Positions 1 through 8,109 of a stretch of DNA of 64,000 bases are shown here, piece after piece (position 1 is the first letter of the stretch; the number at the start of each line of letters is the position of its first letter). The stretch is from positions 4,373,208 to 4,437,207 of the forward strand of contig NZ_CP133264.1 in NCBI RefSeq assembly GCF_030915445.1, in the 5' to 3' direction. Source of the stretch: Clostridium sp. OS1-26 (GTDB lineage Bacteria; Bacillota; Clostridia; Clostridiales; Clostridiaceae). The notes beneath the pieces were generated by a model that was not told where the DNA came from, searched no databases, and worked only from the letters and a program-made list of their open reading frames with translations. Position numbers and translations under genes: made by a program.

Positions 1-65
1 CTGTGAAAAGTTATGCAGGAGCACAGGCACAGTATAAAGCTAATACAGGAATACAATATAAATAA
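1..65 (+). CDS. 3' end of an upstream ORF (partial)
   Basis: An open frame enters from the left edge and stops at TAA 63-65. The last 20 residues are Ala/Gln/Tyr/Lys rich and end in TGIQYK. The next gene starts 27 bases later with its own SD. From context this is probably the C-terminus of the upstream toxin or another locus member, but too little is visible to assign a family. Confidence 0.4.
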   Translation, partial: VKSYAGAQAQYKANTGIQYK

Positions 66-91
66 GATATATTTAAAGGAGAAAACAGTTT

Positions 92-568
92 ATGTATAAT
101 AATAGAATGTTAGACGTTGAAAGTAAAATAACAGAAAATGATTTGAAGGATATAGAAGACACTTATAATATAGTTTTTCCAGATAGTTTTAGAAAGCATT
201 ATTTAATGTATAATGGAGGATGCCCTGAAAAGAATATTTTTATTGATAAAGATGGAGATAAACAAGAATGCGGATATTTTTATGCAATAAGACGTGATGA
301 TGGGAGAAAAGGTCTAGAATTAAAAAGTATGTTAAAAGTTAATTTTGATGAGGAATCAATATTTCCAAAGTGGTTAGTTAGATTTGCTGATGATATTATG
401 GGGGTGGAATATTGCTGGAGTCTTAGGGAAGAAGAATATGGTGCTATATATTATTGGAATTGTGATGTGAATTTAGGTGATGATCCAAGTAAATCTGATG
501 ATTATGCAGTGTTCTTAGCAAATTCATTAGAAGAATTTATGAATTTACTGGTAGAAGATGAAGAATAA
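92..568 (+). CDS. SUKH (SMI1/KNR4) family immunity protein
   Basis: A 158-residue soluble protein. The SUKH signature is visible: an N-terminal helix (ITENDLKDIEDTYNIVFP), then a FPDSFRKHYLMYNGG block, a central acidic/aromatic core (PKWLVRFADDIMG) and a C-terminal helix SLEEFMNLLVEDEE. SUKH proteins bind and neutralise cognate nuclease or deaminase toxins in the producer's cytoplasm. SD aaaggaga lies about 10 bases before ATG. It is followed 18 bases later by a paralogue, so the two are probably cotranscribed. The cognate toxin is not identifiable in the window; it may be the gene ending at 65. Confidence 0.85.
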   Translation: MYNNRMLDVESKITENDLKDIEDTYNIVFPDSFRKHYLMYNGGCPEKNIFIDKDGDKQECGYFYAIRRDDGRKGLELKSMLKVNFDEESIFPKWLVRFADDIMGVEYCWSLREEEYGAIYYWNCDVNLGDDPSKSDDYAVFLANSLEEFMNLLVEDEE

Positions 569-586
569 TAGATAAGGAGTGGAAAT

Positions 587-1027
587 ATGTATACTAATAA
601 TAAAATTTTAGAAAGTAAAAAACCAATAACTGAGGAAGATATAAAGTATGTTGAAAATAAATATAAATTTTCTATGCCAGAAGATATAAAAAAGCATTAT
701 TTAAAGTATAATGGGGGATATCCTGAAAAATCAATGTATACAACTGATAGAGGTGATGAGTTTATTGTTAACTGGTTCATACCTATAAAAAGCGATAAAA
801 AAAGCTCAGAATTAGATGCAGTCTTAGGAGTTTTAAGAGAAGATAAAGTTATACCTGATTGGCTTATTCCATTTGCAGATGAAGCTGGAGGAGATTTTTA
901 TTGTTATAGTTTAAGAAAAAATGAATTGGGCGCTATTTATTATTGGTCACATGAATTTGATGATGTTGTGTACATTACAAAATCATTAGAAGAGTTTTTG
1001 AATAATATGGTGGAATTTTCATATTAG
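587..1027 (+). CDS. SUKH (SMI1/KNR4) family immunity protein
   Basis: A 146-residue paralogue of the gene at 92-568, with the same order of blocks: ITEEDIKYVENKYKFSMP, EDIKKHYLKYNGGYPEKS, a VIPDWLIPFADEAGG core and a SLEEFLNNMVEF tail. SD aaggagtgg precedes ATG. Tandem immunity paralogues after one toxin are common in polymorphic-toxin loci and are thought to protect against related toxin variants. No toxin fragment lies between the two copies, so this is probably an orphan immunity gene. Confidence 0.85.
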   Translation: MYTNNKILESKKPITEEDIKYVENKYKFSMPEDIKKHYLKYNGGYPEKSMYTTDRGDEFIVNWFIPIKSDKKSSELDAVLGVLREDKVIPDWLIPFADEAGGDFYCYSLRKNELGAIYYWSHEFDDVVYITKSLEEFLNNMVEFSY

Positions 1028-1228
1028 TAAGATAAATCAATATAGTTTGGAAAGTGTAAAAACAAAATCTATCTACAGTCTTTTAATATGATTGTATGGT
1101 AGATTTGGAACAATATACTTATGAAAATAAGCAATTTGAAATGAAAGAAATAAGTGTTCCAACTATTGAGTATCAAGAGAAAATAAAAAAATGCAAAATA
1201 ATGTAGGATGTAGTTAGTTGGTAAGAAT

Positions 1229-1387
1229 GGTTTAATGCAAAAGTTACTAAAAGATGTTATTCAGCAATTACTTGAAGCTGAAATGGATGAACAACTCATC
1301 AGAGAAAAGTATGAATGAACATGTAGCAGTGGTAACAAAAATTATCGGAATGGATATTCTAAAAAAAATATCGAAAATACACTCTAA
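1229..1387 (+). mobile_element. IS256-family transposase remnant
   Basis: Two short frames match the N-terminus of IS256-type transposases: LLKDVIQQLLEAEMDEQL at 1235-1318, then, after a frameshift, NYRNGYSKKNIENTL at 1340-1387. In intact IS256 transposases these blocks are contiguous (the NxRNGY.KK motif follows the LEAEMDEHL helix). No catalytic DDE domain follows, so this is only a decayed relic. The 71-codon ORF over this span (1254-1469) is a shadow in another frame. Confidence 0.7.
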
Positions 1388-1673
1388 AATCAGCAAACAG
1401 ATATTAAAAATAAGTTTCAATGTTAGGTGCTATGGGAAACATGGCAGAGTCATCAAAAACATCTTTTAGTACCTGATTTAAGCTAATAGCAAAACTTCAA
1501 TGGATGCTAAAATGGTGTCCGTTGGAGTTTTTCTTTCTAAGGTCCAATTTGGACGTAATAGGGCAAAGGAATTGAAAAAGAGCAGCAGAGACTTGTGCAA
1601 GAAGGTGCTGAAATATTAAGAAGAAACAATGAGAAATTGGTGATATAAAGAAAATTATGTAGGGGATGATATA
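1388..1673 (+). other. Gene-poor stretch with one unassigned C-terminal fragment
   Basis: No complete gene is visible. An open frame at 1562-1648 encodes a charged tail (EKEQQRLVQEGAEILRRNNE) ending 25 bases before the next SUKH gene. That is the position a toxin C-terminus would occupy, so it may be the relic of the toxin paired with 1674-2114. I recognise no family. Confidence 0.3.
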
Positions 1674-2114
1674 ATGATAAAAATTGCATGGGAACGTGTA
1701 GTTGGAGGCGTTGATGAAAAAACTATAGCTAAAGTTGAAGAAAAACTTTCAATAAGGTTTCCGCAGGAATACAAAGAGTGTGTAATGAAATATAATGGTG
1801 GACATCCAGTACCAAATATTTTTTATTTTACTGATGAAGGAGAGGGATGTTTTGATCACCTTTTAAGTTTTACATCCGATCCTAATATAGAAGATGTTTA
1901 TGATATTATATCTGATTATGTGCCAGAAGGTATTATTCCCTTTGCAACAGATCCGTTTGGTAATGATATATGTTTTGATTACAGGAAAAATAAGCAACGA
2001 CCAAATATTGTTTTTCGAAATCAAGATGAAATAGGAGATGAAGCTATAGAATTTATTTGTGAGACATTCACAGAATTTCTAGAAAATTTACATGATGAGA
2101 ATCAGATACAATAA
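1674..2114 (+). CDS. SUKH (SMI1/KNR4) family immunity protein
   Basis: A 146-residue SUKH protein. Visible blocks are TIAKVEEKLSIRFPQEYKE, MKYNGGHPVPNIF, IIPFATDPFGNDICFDYRK and the tail AIEFICETFTEFLENLHDE. The 'PFA.DP.GN..CFDYR' core also occurs in the SUKH genes at 6743 and 7486, which form one subfamily here. SD aggggatgata sits just before ATG. A small unassigned ORF tail ends 25 bases upstream. Confidence 0.85.
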   Translation: MIKIAWERVVGGVDEKTIAKVEEKLSIRFPQEYKECVMKYNGGHPVPNIFYFTDEGEGCFDHLLSFTSDPNIEDVYDIISDYVPEGIIPFATDPFGNDICFDYRKNKQRPNIVFRNQDEIGDEAIEFICETFTEFLENLHDENQIQ

Positions 2115-2153
2115 TTAAAACTGATAAAACCGTCTATTATGAGGAGGTAGATT

Positions 2154-2638
2154 ATGAATATTGATTTAGAGTATTCTTTTAGAGATATAAGTTTATATGA
2201 TATTAATAATTTTGAAAAAAAATATGGAATATCTTTTTCACAAGATTATAAAAAATTTTTGCTGGTGAATAATGGTGGTAAAACTGGTAAAAGGAGGAGG
2301 TTTAGAACTAATGATAAAAATAAAGAAGGAAGAGTAACATCATCAATATTATTATTTTTTCCCGTTTCTGATGAAATTGAAGAAAATTTAGAAAATAAAT
2401 ATAAATTGTTTAATATTAGTAAAATTATTCCAAATAATTTTTGCCTATAGGAGAAGATCCAAGAAAAAATTTGATATGTATGTCGTTAGATGGAGATGAT
2501 GAAGGAAGCGTGTATCATTGTGAAATGGATTATAATGATTATTTAAAAGAGCAAATACAATTAGAAGAAAATCATATTAGGTTAATTTCAAAGAGTTTTA
2601 CAGAATTTATTGAAGGATTGTTTATACCTGAGACATAA
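2154..2638 (+). pseudogene. SUKH immunity gene split by a -1 frameshift
   Basis: The first frame (2154-2450) carries the SUKH N-terminus (NFEKKYGISFSQDYKKFLL, VNNGG) and stops at TAG 2448-2450. The second frame (2441-2638) continues the fold (LPIGEDPRKNLICMSLDGD, then SFTEFIEGLFIPET). Adding one T to the T5 run at 2437-2441 joins them as NNFLPIGEDP, the expected SUKH core. The joined protein would be about 161 residues. This is either a real inactivated gene or a homopolymer error in the assembly. SD gaggaggtag precedes ATG. Confidence 0.75.
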
Positions 2639-2828
2639 ACAATCTAGATGTTAGTTTTAAGTATACAGAAAAAGCGCAGCTAAAAGACTAATATAATATT
2701 AATATGCTTTTAAAACAACAGAGGATTTAATTAAAAAAATAAATGAAACCAAAAAATAAATTTATAGATACTAAGAAAGAGATAATTTTTTTTGTTGAAT
2801 ATTATCTCTTTATAGATTTAGCTAAACA
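2639..2828. other. Intergenic, no gene seen
   Basis: About 190 bases between the frameshifted SUKH gene and the start of the toxin cassette. It holds an A/T-rich imperfect hairpin around 2773-2815 (agagataattttttttgttg...ttatctct), possibly a weak terminator. I see nothing else supportable. Confidence 0.3.
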
Positions 2829-2954
2829 ATGATTATAGTTCTAGCTGTAGAAGGTGAAAAAGTAAAACTTTATCTTGATATAGACAAAGGACAAAACAAA
2901 GAAGCCGCCTCCTGATTTCCATATGCACCGTCTACAGGAAATGCAACGTACTCA
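2829..2954 (+). pseudogene. 5' fragment of the VgrG-like toxin cassette, cut off by TGA
   Basis: A frame opening at ATG 2829 encodes VEGEKVKLYLDIDKGQNKEA and ends at TGA 2913-2915. After the stop the same frame reads FPYAPSTGNATYS directly into the ORF at 2955. In clostridial VgrG/phage-late-control-like toxins this stretch is, as I recall it, continuous with Trp at the stop position, so TGG to TGA is the simplest change. The upstream injection-system domains are absent, so this is a truncated cassette. Confidence 0.6.
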
Positions 2955-4697
2955 ATGTCTATAGTTGGAACAAGTGCAAGACTTTATTTTCCAAATGAAA
3001 GCAGTGAAGCACCAATTGTAACAGGCTGTGTAAGAAAAAACGGAAGTAGCTGTGCTAAAACAGCAGATACAACTAAAAGATATTTTGGAACAGAACATGG
3101 TAGCGAAATAGAAATGACTCCAGGTGCATTAAACATAAAGGGTGGATCAAAAGAACCCCTCAGTATAAGCTTTGATGATAATGTAGGAGTAACCCTTAAA
3201 AGTCCTAAAAAACTAAGTTTAAATGCAGATGGTGAAATAATAATAAAAACACCACAAAGTATAAATATAAAAGCACAAAGTCAGATATTTGCAGCCAAGA
3301 CAGGTACACAAAGTGGTTTTTCAATAGAAAATGAGTTTCATTTTTCAGGAACTAATGTAATAAAAAATGGAAGCGATAGAGAAACATATGATCCATTTAA
3401 TGATGAACCAAAAGCAGGCCAAAAGATAGAGAAAAAACAAGAGAAGAAACAGGAAAAGAAGCAAGAGAAGAAAGGATTTAATTGGGGGAAATTAGCAATT
3501 GCCGCAGTAGTCGCAGTAGCAGTGGTAGCATCAGTGGCTACATTTGGTTTAGGTGCAACATTAGCAGTTGCAGCAGTAGGGGCAATAGCTATAAGTGCAG
3601 CGGCAAGTGCTGCCCAAAGTGCAGGAAATAATATTAACTCTCAAGTATCAAAAAACGGAGGTGACCCCTCCAAAATTGATTATGGTGAAGTACTAAAGGC
3701 AGGATTTTGGGGCGCTGTGACTGGTGCAACTAATATGTTTAAAACAGAAGTATATGCTGGTGCAGACTGGTCTATTCAAACCTTTTTAGGCATGGTAGGG
3801 ATTTTTAATAAAGCAACAAAATATCTGCCTTGGAATTTTTCAAATATGACTACTCAAATGGACCTTAATAGAGCAGATGAAAACATTAATAATGTATCTA
3901 ATAAAATACATCAATTTTTTAGGGATAAAGCACCGTATAAAACAGCATTTGATGCTGCAGAATTTGTGTTAGATGTAGCAATGATGGCAGATGGTGTAAA
4001 TTCAATCGCCAATATAAGTAAGAGGTTACCAGGAAAATTATCAGTAGCTAAATTATCGCTTGAAGGAATTGGTGTTCAAATACCTGTATTATGTATAGAT
4101 GGGGCAACTTCTATAGCTACCTTAGGTGAAATGTCATCTATAGCAAGAGCTGGTGCTGTGATTTATGAGGCGACTTCTAATTCTAGTGGTGGTAGTGGTA
4201 AAGCTAGTAATAGTTCTTCTAATAAAAATGTTGAAACTAATGATACTAATGGGGTTACACAAGCTGATTTTACTGGTAAATTAAGAGGTGAAAATGTTAC
4301 GTTAAAGGATGTTAAGACAAAGAAAATATCATATATAAAGAGAGATACAGCTGAGTTGAATGTTTTAAGAAATGATTTTAATAAATCCGTTAGAAGTGAT
4401 TTTTTACAGGATTTATCTAAAAATGTAGAGTATTTAAAAAAAGCAGATTTTTCAGAAAAAGATATTTTGAAAATGCAGAATGGAAGAGTACCAGATGGGT
4501 GGCAAGTTCATCATAAGTTACCATTAGATGATAGTGGTACAAATAGTTTTGATAATTTAGTTTTAATAAAAAATGAGCCATATCACAAGGTTATAACAAA
4601 TTATCAAAATTCTTTTGCTAAACAATTAAAAATTGGTGAAATAAAGAGCGTTAATTGGCCAGTGCCAGAAGGTAACATATATCCTAAAAAACATTAA
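2955..4697 (+). CDS. VgrG-like scaffold with C-terminal HNH nuclease toxin domain (5'-truncated)
   Basis: A 580-residue ORF. Residues 1-145 resemble the C-terminal beta-repeat part of clostridial VgrG/late-control proteins (GTEHGSEIEMTPGALNIKGG). Next come a Lys/Glu linker with four near-identical KKQEK repeats (about 158-173), a hydrophobic Ala/Val-rich pre-toxin segment (about 180-220) and a Ser/Asn linker. The C-terminus has an HNH-type core: GWQVHHKLPLDDSGTNSFDN, then YHKVITNYQ. No SD precedes 2955 and the frame continues upstream past a stop, so the ORF is probably a silent cassette, not an independent gene. The immunity gene follows after 17 bases. Confidence 0.7.
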   Translation: MSIVGTSARLYFPNESSEAPIVTGCVRKNGSSCAKTADTTKRYFGTEHGSEIEMTPGALNIKGGSKEPLSISFDDNVGVTLKSPKKLSLNADGEIIIKTPQSINIKAQSQIFAAKTGTQSGFSIENEFHFSGTNVIKNGSDRETYDPFNDEPKAGQKIEKKQEKKQEKKQEKKGFNWGKLAIAAVVAVAVVASVATFGLGATLAVAAVGAIAISAAASAAQSAGNNINSQVSKNGGDPSKIDYGEVLKAGFWGAVTGATNMFKTEVYAGADWSIQTFLGMVGIFNKATKYLPWNFSNMTTQMDLNRADENINNVSNKIHQFFRDKAPYKTAFDAAEFVLDVAMMADGVNSIANISKRLPGKLSVAKLSLEGIGVQIPVLCIDGATSIATLGEMSSIARAGAVIYEATSNSSGGSGKASNSSSNKNVETNDTNGVTQADFTGKLRGENVTLKDVKTKKISYIKRDTAELNVLRNDFNKSVRSDFLQDLSKNVEYLKKADFSEKDILKMQNGRVPDGWQVHHKLPLDDSGTNSFDNLVLIKNEPYHKVITNYQNSFAKQLKIGEIKSVNWPVPEGNIYPKKH

Positions 4698-4714
4698 AGT
4701 GGGAGTGAAAGAAT

Positions 4715-5167
4715 ATGTGGAAAGATAACCTAAAAAAAATAATAAATGAAAAGAAAATGTATGATGAAGAAGTAAACTTGGGCGCTTCTAAAGAGGAAAT
4801 TAATAAATTAATTACAAAAGCAAAAGAAAAATTAGGAGTAGAAATACCAAAGGAATACTTAGATATTATATCAAAGGTAAATGGAATTGAGTTTAATGGA
4901 TTTATTTTATATGGTGTAGATGAGGATTTACTAGAAAATGAAATAAATCAAAATATATATGGATTGATTGATTCCAATCAAATATGGTATGAAAATGAAG
5001 AACAAAAGAAGTATTTATTTTTAGGTGAAAGTAATATTAGTTGGTATGTTTATGAATATGAAAATAAGAGTTTCATAGAACTTGATAACCCATCAGGAGG
5101 AGAAAGTAATAAATTTAATAATTTTTATGATATGTTTAATAAACTATTATTAGATGCGGTGATGTAG
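4715..5167 (+). CDS. SUKH family (YrhA-like) immunity protein, partner of the HNH toxin
   Basis: A 150-residue protein. The SUKH core is visible as AKEKLGVEIPKEYLDIISKV, NGIEFNGFILYG and the C-terminal NFYDMFNKLLLDAVM. It resembles the B. subtilis YrhA-type branch, with a longer N-terminal helix (NLKKIINEKKMYDEE). SD gtgggagtg precedes ATG, 17 bases after the toxin stop, so it is almost certainly the cognate immunity gene. A hairpin terminator follows at 5292. Confidence 0.85.
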   Translation: MWKDNLKKIINEKKMYDEEVNLGASKEEINKLITKAKEKLGVEIPKEYLDIISKVNGIEFNGFILYGVDEDLLENEINQNIYGLIDSNQIWYENEEQKKYLFLGESNISWYVYEYENKSFIELDNPSGGESNKFNNFYDMFNKLLLDAVM

Positions 5168-5291
5168 TGTTTAACTGCATAATTAATAAATAATTGAATG
5201 CAAGAGAAATAATCGTAACAAAGTATAATTAAATCAATATAAGTAATGAAAATTGAAACTGCAATTGAAAGAAAATATACTTTTAACTGAA

Positions 5292-5324
5292 ATGTCGATA
5301 CTTCAATAGTGTCGATATTTTCTG
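5292..5324 (+). terminator. Rho-independent terminator after the HNH/SUKH pair
   Basis: Stem atgtcgatact (5292-5302) pairs with agtgtcgatat (5308-5318) allowing two G-U pairs, with a 5-base loop and a short T-rich tail. Confidence 0.6.
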
Positions 5325-5411
5325 TTTCAATAGAAGGTGAAAGGTGATAGGAAATTAAAATTTTTTAGTATCTCACTATATAAAAGTATTGATAAAGGAA
5401 ATCTTAACTAA

Positions 5412-5807
5412 TCAATACTAATACCTTTAGGAGCATATAATAAGGGAACTTTTACAGGTGCAGTATCTGGAGCTATATTTGGTCCTTTTGGAGGTTTTAG
5501 CAGTGTAGGTGAAATCATGGCATTCGGTGGAATAAATGGCATGGTTGATAGTATTTTAAATCAAGCAATTGATGGGGAATTTAGCTTAAAGAAAACGTTG
5601 TTTGATGGACTAATTGGAGCTGCTACAGGAGGACTATTACAAGGAGCAGGAAAACTCATATCAAAGGTTTAACCTTATGTAACTAAATCTATTGGAAAAG
5701 TACTAAATAAATTATCTAGTGGTGCTAAGGATATATTAAGTAAAGTATCTGGAAAAGCAGATGATATATTAGGTGCATTTAGTAAGACCAGTAGAGAATT
5801 ATTTGAT
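5412..5807 (+). pseudogene. Pre-toxin (glycine-rich) fragment upstream of the WHH toxin ORF
   Basis: In the same frame as the ORF at 5808, the sequence is open from 5412 and interrupted once by TAA 5670-5672. It encodes a Gly/Ala-rich hydrophobic segment (KGTFTGAVSGAIFGPFGGF) typical of regions just before polymorphic-toxin C-termini, then an amphipathic repeat (SSGAKDILSKVSGKADDIL) that continues into 5808. No N-terminal delivery domain is present. A 9-bp inverted repeat (agtattgat / atcaatact) lies just upstream at about 5388-5420 and may mark the recombination boundary. Confidence 0.6.
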
Positions 5808-6743
5808 ATGGTAGCAAGTAAAGCTAATAATGTAGTAACTAGCATAAAGAATAGTGCTCAAGATCTGGTGGATAGATCAGCTAATAAGTTTAATGAGGTA
5901 ACGACTAAGATTGATAATAAAGTTGATGACTTATTACGAGCAGGTGCAGCAAAAGCAGATGATGGATTAAATGCTATTAATCAAGCAAGATATAATGTTA
6001 GAAAAGCTCTTGGCTTAGAGAAAGAATATGCTATAGCAGGTGGGGGAAATTTCAGTAGCCCACCAGAAGAAACATCATTCTTTAAGAATCAGATTTCTAA
6101 GATGACTGGAAATTCTGGAGATAAATCTAAATTCTATAAAGGTTACAGAGGAAATAACGAATTTGATAAAGTAGATTATGACGCTGTAGTTGCTACGGGA
6201 AGGGATAAGTCGGGAAAAGTAGTAGCAAAGTGGGTTATACCAAAAGGATATGAAAGCGTAGATGACTTTTTATCAAAAGTGGATGATACTACAATTGAAA
6301 ATTATGGGTATAAAAATTTAGATGAGTTTAGGAATGCTGTAGAAAATGTAAATGAATCACCTTCCAATACTATTATCAATCAGTCACTAGCAGGCAATGC
6401 TTATACAAATGGTTTAGAATACGATATTTTAGGATTTCCAATATTTAAAGGTGATAATTTAAAGTTTGAACTTAATTTACCAAATAATTCAATTAAAGCT
6501 TCAGATCCTGAGCAATTTACCGCTTGTACTAAAGAACTTGAGAGAGCTATAATTGATGGTACTATTCCTGAAAGTATGTTTACTTCAAATCAGTTACAAG
6601 ATATTATTGATGGAATGCCTCGAATTGAAGGTTTAACTTGGCATCACCATCAAGTTACTGGTAAAATGCAATTGGTTAATGCAAAAATTCATCAAGCAAA
6701 TCATTTAGAAGGAAACATTATGTGGGGAGGAGGAATACGATAA
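5808..6743 (+). CDS. WHH-type HNH/ENDO VII nuclease toxin (5'-truncated)
   Basis: A 311-residue ORF. The N-terminal 80 residues are a coiled amphipathic repeat. The middle carries a linker (EYDILGFPIFKGDNLKFELN) also found as a relic at 8041. The C-terminus carries the WHH nuclease signature: GLTWHHHQVTGKMQLVNAKI, HQANHLEGNIMWGGG. WHH domains are metal-dependent DNases of the HNH/ENDO VII superfamily. The frame continues upstream through a stop, so the start used here is only formal. The stop TAA overlaps the ATG of the SUKH gene, which implies translational coupling with its immunity partner. Confidence 0.75.
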   Translation: MVASKANNVVTSIKNSAQDLVDRSANKFNEVTTKIDNKVDDLLRAGAAKADDGLNAINQARYNVRKALGLEKEYAIAGGGNFSSPPEETSFFKNQISKMTGNSGDKSKFYKGYRGNNEFDKVDYDAVVATGRDKSGKVVAKWVIPKGYESVDDFLSKVDDTTIENYGYKNLDEFRNAVENVNESPSNTIINQSLAGNAYTNGLEYDILGFPIFKGDNLKFELNLPNNSIKASDPEQFTACTKELERAIIDGTIPESMFTSNQLQDIIDGMPRIEGLTWHHHQVTGKMQLVNAKIHQANHLEGNIMWGGGIR

Positions 6744-7225
6744 TGAATAAAATAAAGTGGAGAAGGCCAGGTACTCCGTTAGTAAGAGAAGAGATTGCAA
6801 AAGTTGAATGCTTAGTGGGATATCAGTTTCCTAACGATTATGTTAGTTGTGCACTTTTATACCATGGTGCAAGTGCAATCCCTTATTGCATAGATGTGAA
6901 TAATCGAGAAAGGTTTTTTGCAAACTTGTTATCATTTTCTGATGAAAGTGTGGATAATATTATTGAAATTTACAATAACTGTAAAGAAAGATTAAAGAAT
7001 GGGATAGTTCCATTTGCATGTGATCCATCAGGAAACTTATTCTGCTTTGATTATCGTAATGATAAGAAAAATCCATCAATCATTTTTTTAAATTATGAAT
7101 TGAGCGTTAATGCTTCAGACTATTCTATGAATGACTTGAAAAGAATTAACTTGGAAGAAGTTCAAGAAAAGGCAATAGAGTTTATTTGTACTAGTTTTAC
7201 AGAACTATTGAATATGTTGCATTAG
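6743..7225 (+). CDS. SUKH family immunity protein, partner of the WHH toxin
   Basis: A 160-residue protein starting at ATG 6743, which overlaps the toxin stop (taATG) and has SD ggggaggagg inside the toxin's last codons. A longer start at 6722 would lie within the toxin gene and is less likely. Visible blocks are EIAKVECLVGYQFPNDYVS, YHGASAIPY, GIVPFACDPSGNLFCFDYR and the tail AIEFICTSFTELLNMLH. It belongs to the same subfamily as 1674 and 7486. Confidence 0.85.
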   Translation: MNKIKWRRPGTPLVREEIAKVECLVGYQFPNDYVSCALLYHGASAIPYCIDVNNRERFFANLLSFSDESVDNIIEIYNNCKERLKNGIVPFACDPSGNLFCFDYRNDKKNPSIIFLNYELSVNASDYSMNDLKRINLEEVQEKAIEFICTSFTELLNMLH

Positions 7226-7228
7226 TAA

Positions 7229-7285
7229 TTTGAAATTCAAAGAAAAGCAATAGCTTATGTAGCAGATTCATTTGCAGACTTATGA
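7229..7285 (+). pseudogene. SUKH C-terminal tail remnant
   Basis: Eighteen codons reading EIQRKAIAYVADSFADL and a stop. They align with the last helix of the neighbouring SUKH proteins (EVQEKAIEFICTSFTELL at the end of 6743-7225; LQRKTLQFVANSFEEFL in 7486-8025). The remnant begins directly after the intact SUKH stop codon, which points to recombination between paralogous cassettes. Confidence 0.65.
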
Positions 7286-7289
7286 ATAA

Positions 7290-7457
7290 GTTACACTAGC
7301 AGAACAGATCAGAGCTGGAGAGGAAAGAATAGATAAATATATTTGGCATCATAATCAAGTGACAGGTAGGATTGAATTAGTAAAGGAACCTATTCATAAA
7401 GCATCAAGGCATACAGGTGGAAAAGCACTGTGGGGAGGGGGAAAGGAAAATAGATAA
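7290..7457 (+). pseudogene. WHH nuclease toxin C-terminal remnant
   Basis: An open frame of 55 codons whose product contains YIWHHNQVTGRIELVKEPIH and ends HTGGKALWGGGKENR, the same signature as the WHH toxin ending at 6743. Only the final catalytic half remains. It precedes the SUKH gene at 7486 by 28 bases, so 7486-8025 is probably its former immunity partner. Confidence 0.7.
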
Positions 7458-7485
7458 ATATAATAATATATATGGAGATGATTAA

Positions 7486-8025
7486 ATGAATGAAAGAATT
7501 AATTGGAAGATTTATGATGAACAGCCACTAGATCGATCAGTGATTGAGAATGCTGAAAAAAAAATAGGATTCAATTTTCCAGAGGAATATAGAGAATGTG
7601 TAATAAAATATCATGGGGCAAGACCAGTTCAAAATTTATTTGACGTTGAAAATATGCAAAGGGTTTTTGGTAAATTTTTTGGTTATGATGAGAGTGATAG
7701 TTGTTCGTTATTAAATTACTATTTTGATGAAACAGATGAGCAGTGTGGAATAATTCCTCCAGATGTAATACCTTTTGCAGATGATCCAAGTGGAAATTAT
7801 ATATGTTTTGATTATGGGGAGAACCGAGAAAGTCCTAAAATAGTATTTCTAAATCAAGATGATTGTGTATCATTAGAGATAATTGATGGTGATTGGCGAG
7901 AATCTGGGATAGATATTGATGAATATAAATCAGAAAAAGAGGCTATACAAGCATTGCAACGTAAAACTTTACAATTTGTAGCAAATTCTTTTGAAGAGTT
8001 TTTGGATATATTATATGAAGAATAA
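7486..8025 (+). CDS. SUKH family immunity protein
   Basis: A 179-residue protein with VIENAEKKIGFNFPEEYRE, YHGARPVQNLF, VIPFADDPSGNYICFDYGE and the tail TLQFVANSFEEFLDILYEE. It is longer than its neighbours because of an acidic insert at about residues 135-160. SD tggagatg precedes ATG. It follows the WHH remnant and probably protected against that variant. It is followed 15 bases later by another toxin-linker relic. Confidence 0.85.
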   Translation: MNERINWKIYDEQPLDRSVIENAEKKIGFNFPEEYRECVIKYHGARPVQNLFDVENMQRVFGKFFGYDESDSCSLLNYYFDETDEQCGIIPPDVIPFADDPSGNYICFDYGENRESPKIVFLNQDDCVSLEIIDGDWRESGIDIDEYKSEKEAIQALQRKTLQFVANSFEEFLDILYEE

Positions 8026-8040
8026 AGAGGAGATTATAAT

Positions 8041-8109
8041 ATGAACATAAAGTATGATGTTTTAGGATTTCCGATATTTAATGGAACTAATATTAAATTT
8101 ATAATGTAA
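8041..8109 (+). pseudogene. Relic of the WHH-toxin linker fused to Rhs sequence
   Basis: ATG 8041 with SD aggaga opens a 22-codon frame encoding KYDVLGFPIFNGTNIKF, closely matching the linker before the WHH domain in 5808-6743 (EYDILGFPIFKGDNLKF). It stops at TAA 8107-8109. Rhs-type sequence begins in another frame at the same point. The junction is a recombination scar between a WHH cassette and an Rhs cassette. Confidence 0.65.

Noticed and set aside
1254-1469. Plus-strand ORF of 71 codons
   Set aside because: It is a shadow. The IS256 transposase words are in the other two frames of the same span.
2913-2915. TGA in the VgrG-like cassette as a selenocysteine codon
   Set aside because: No catalytic Cys is expected there, the cassette lacks its 5' end, and the region is full of other lesions. 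A nonsense change is simpler.
3420-3475. Short Lys/Glu tandem repeat as a CRISPR or minisatellite array
   Set aside because: The units are about 12 bases, in frame and coding (KKQEK linker); there are no spacers.
5281-5330. Repeated gtcgata words as a protein-binding direct repeat
   Set aside because: They pair as hairpin arms with a T-rich tail right after the immunity gene, so a terminator is the better reading.
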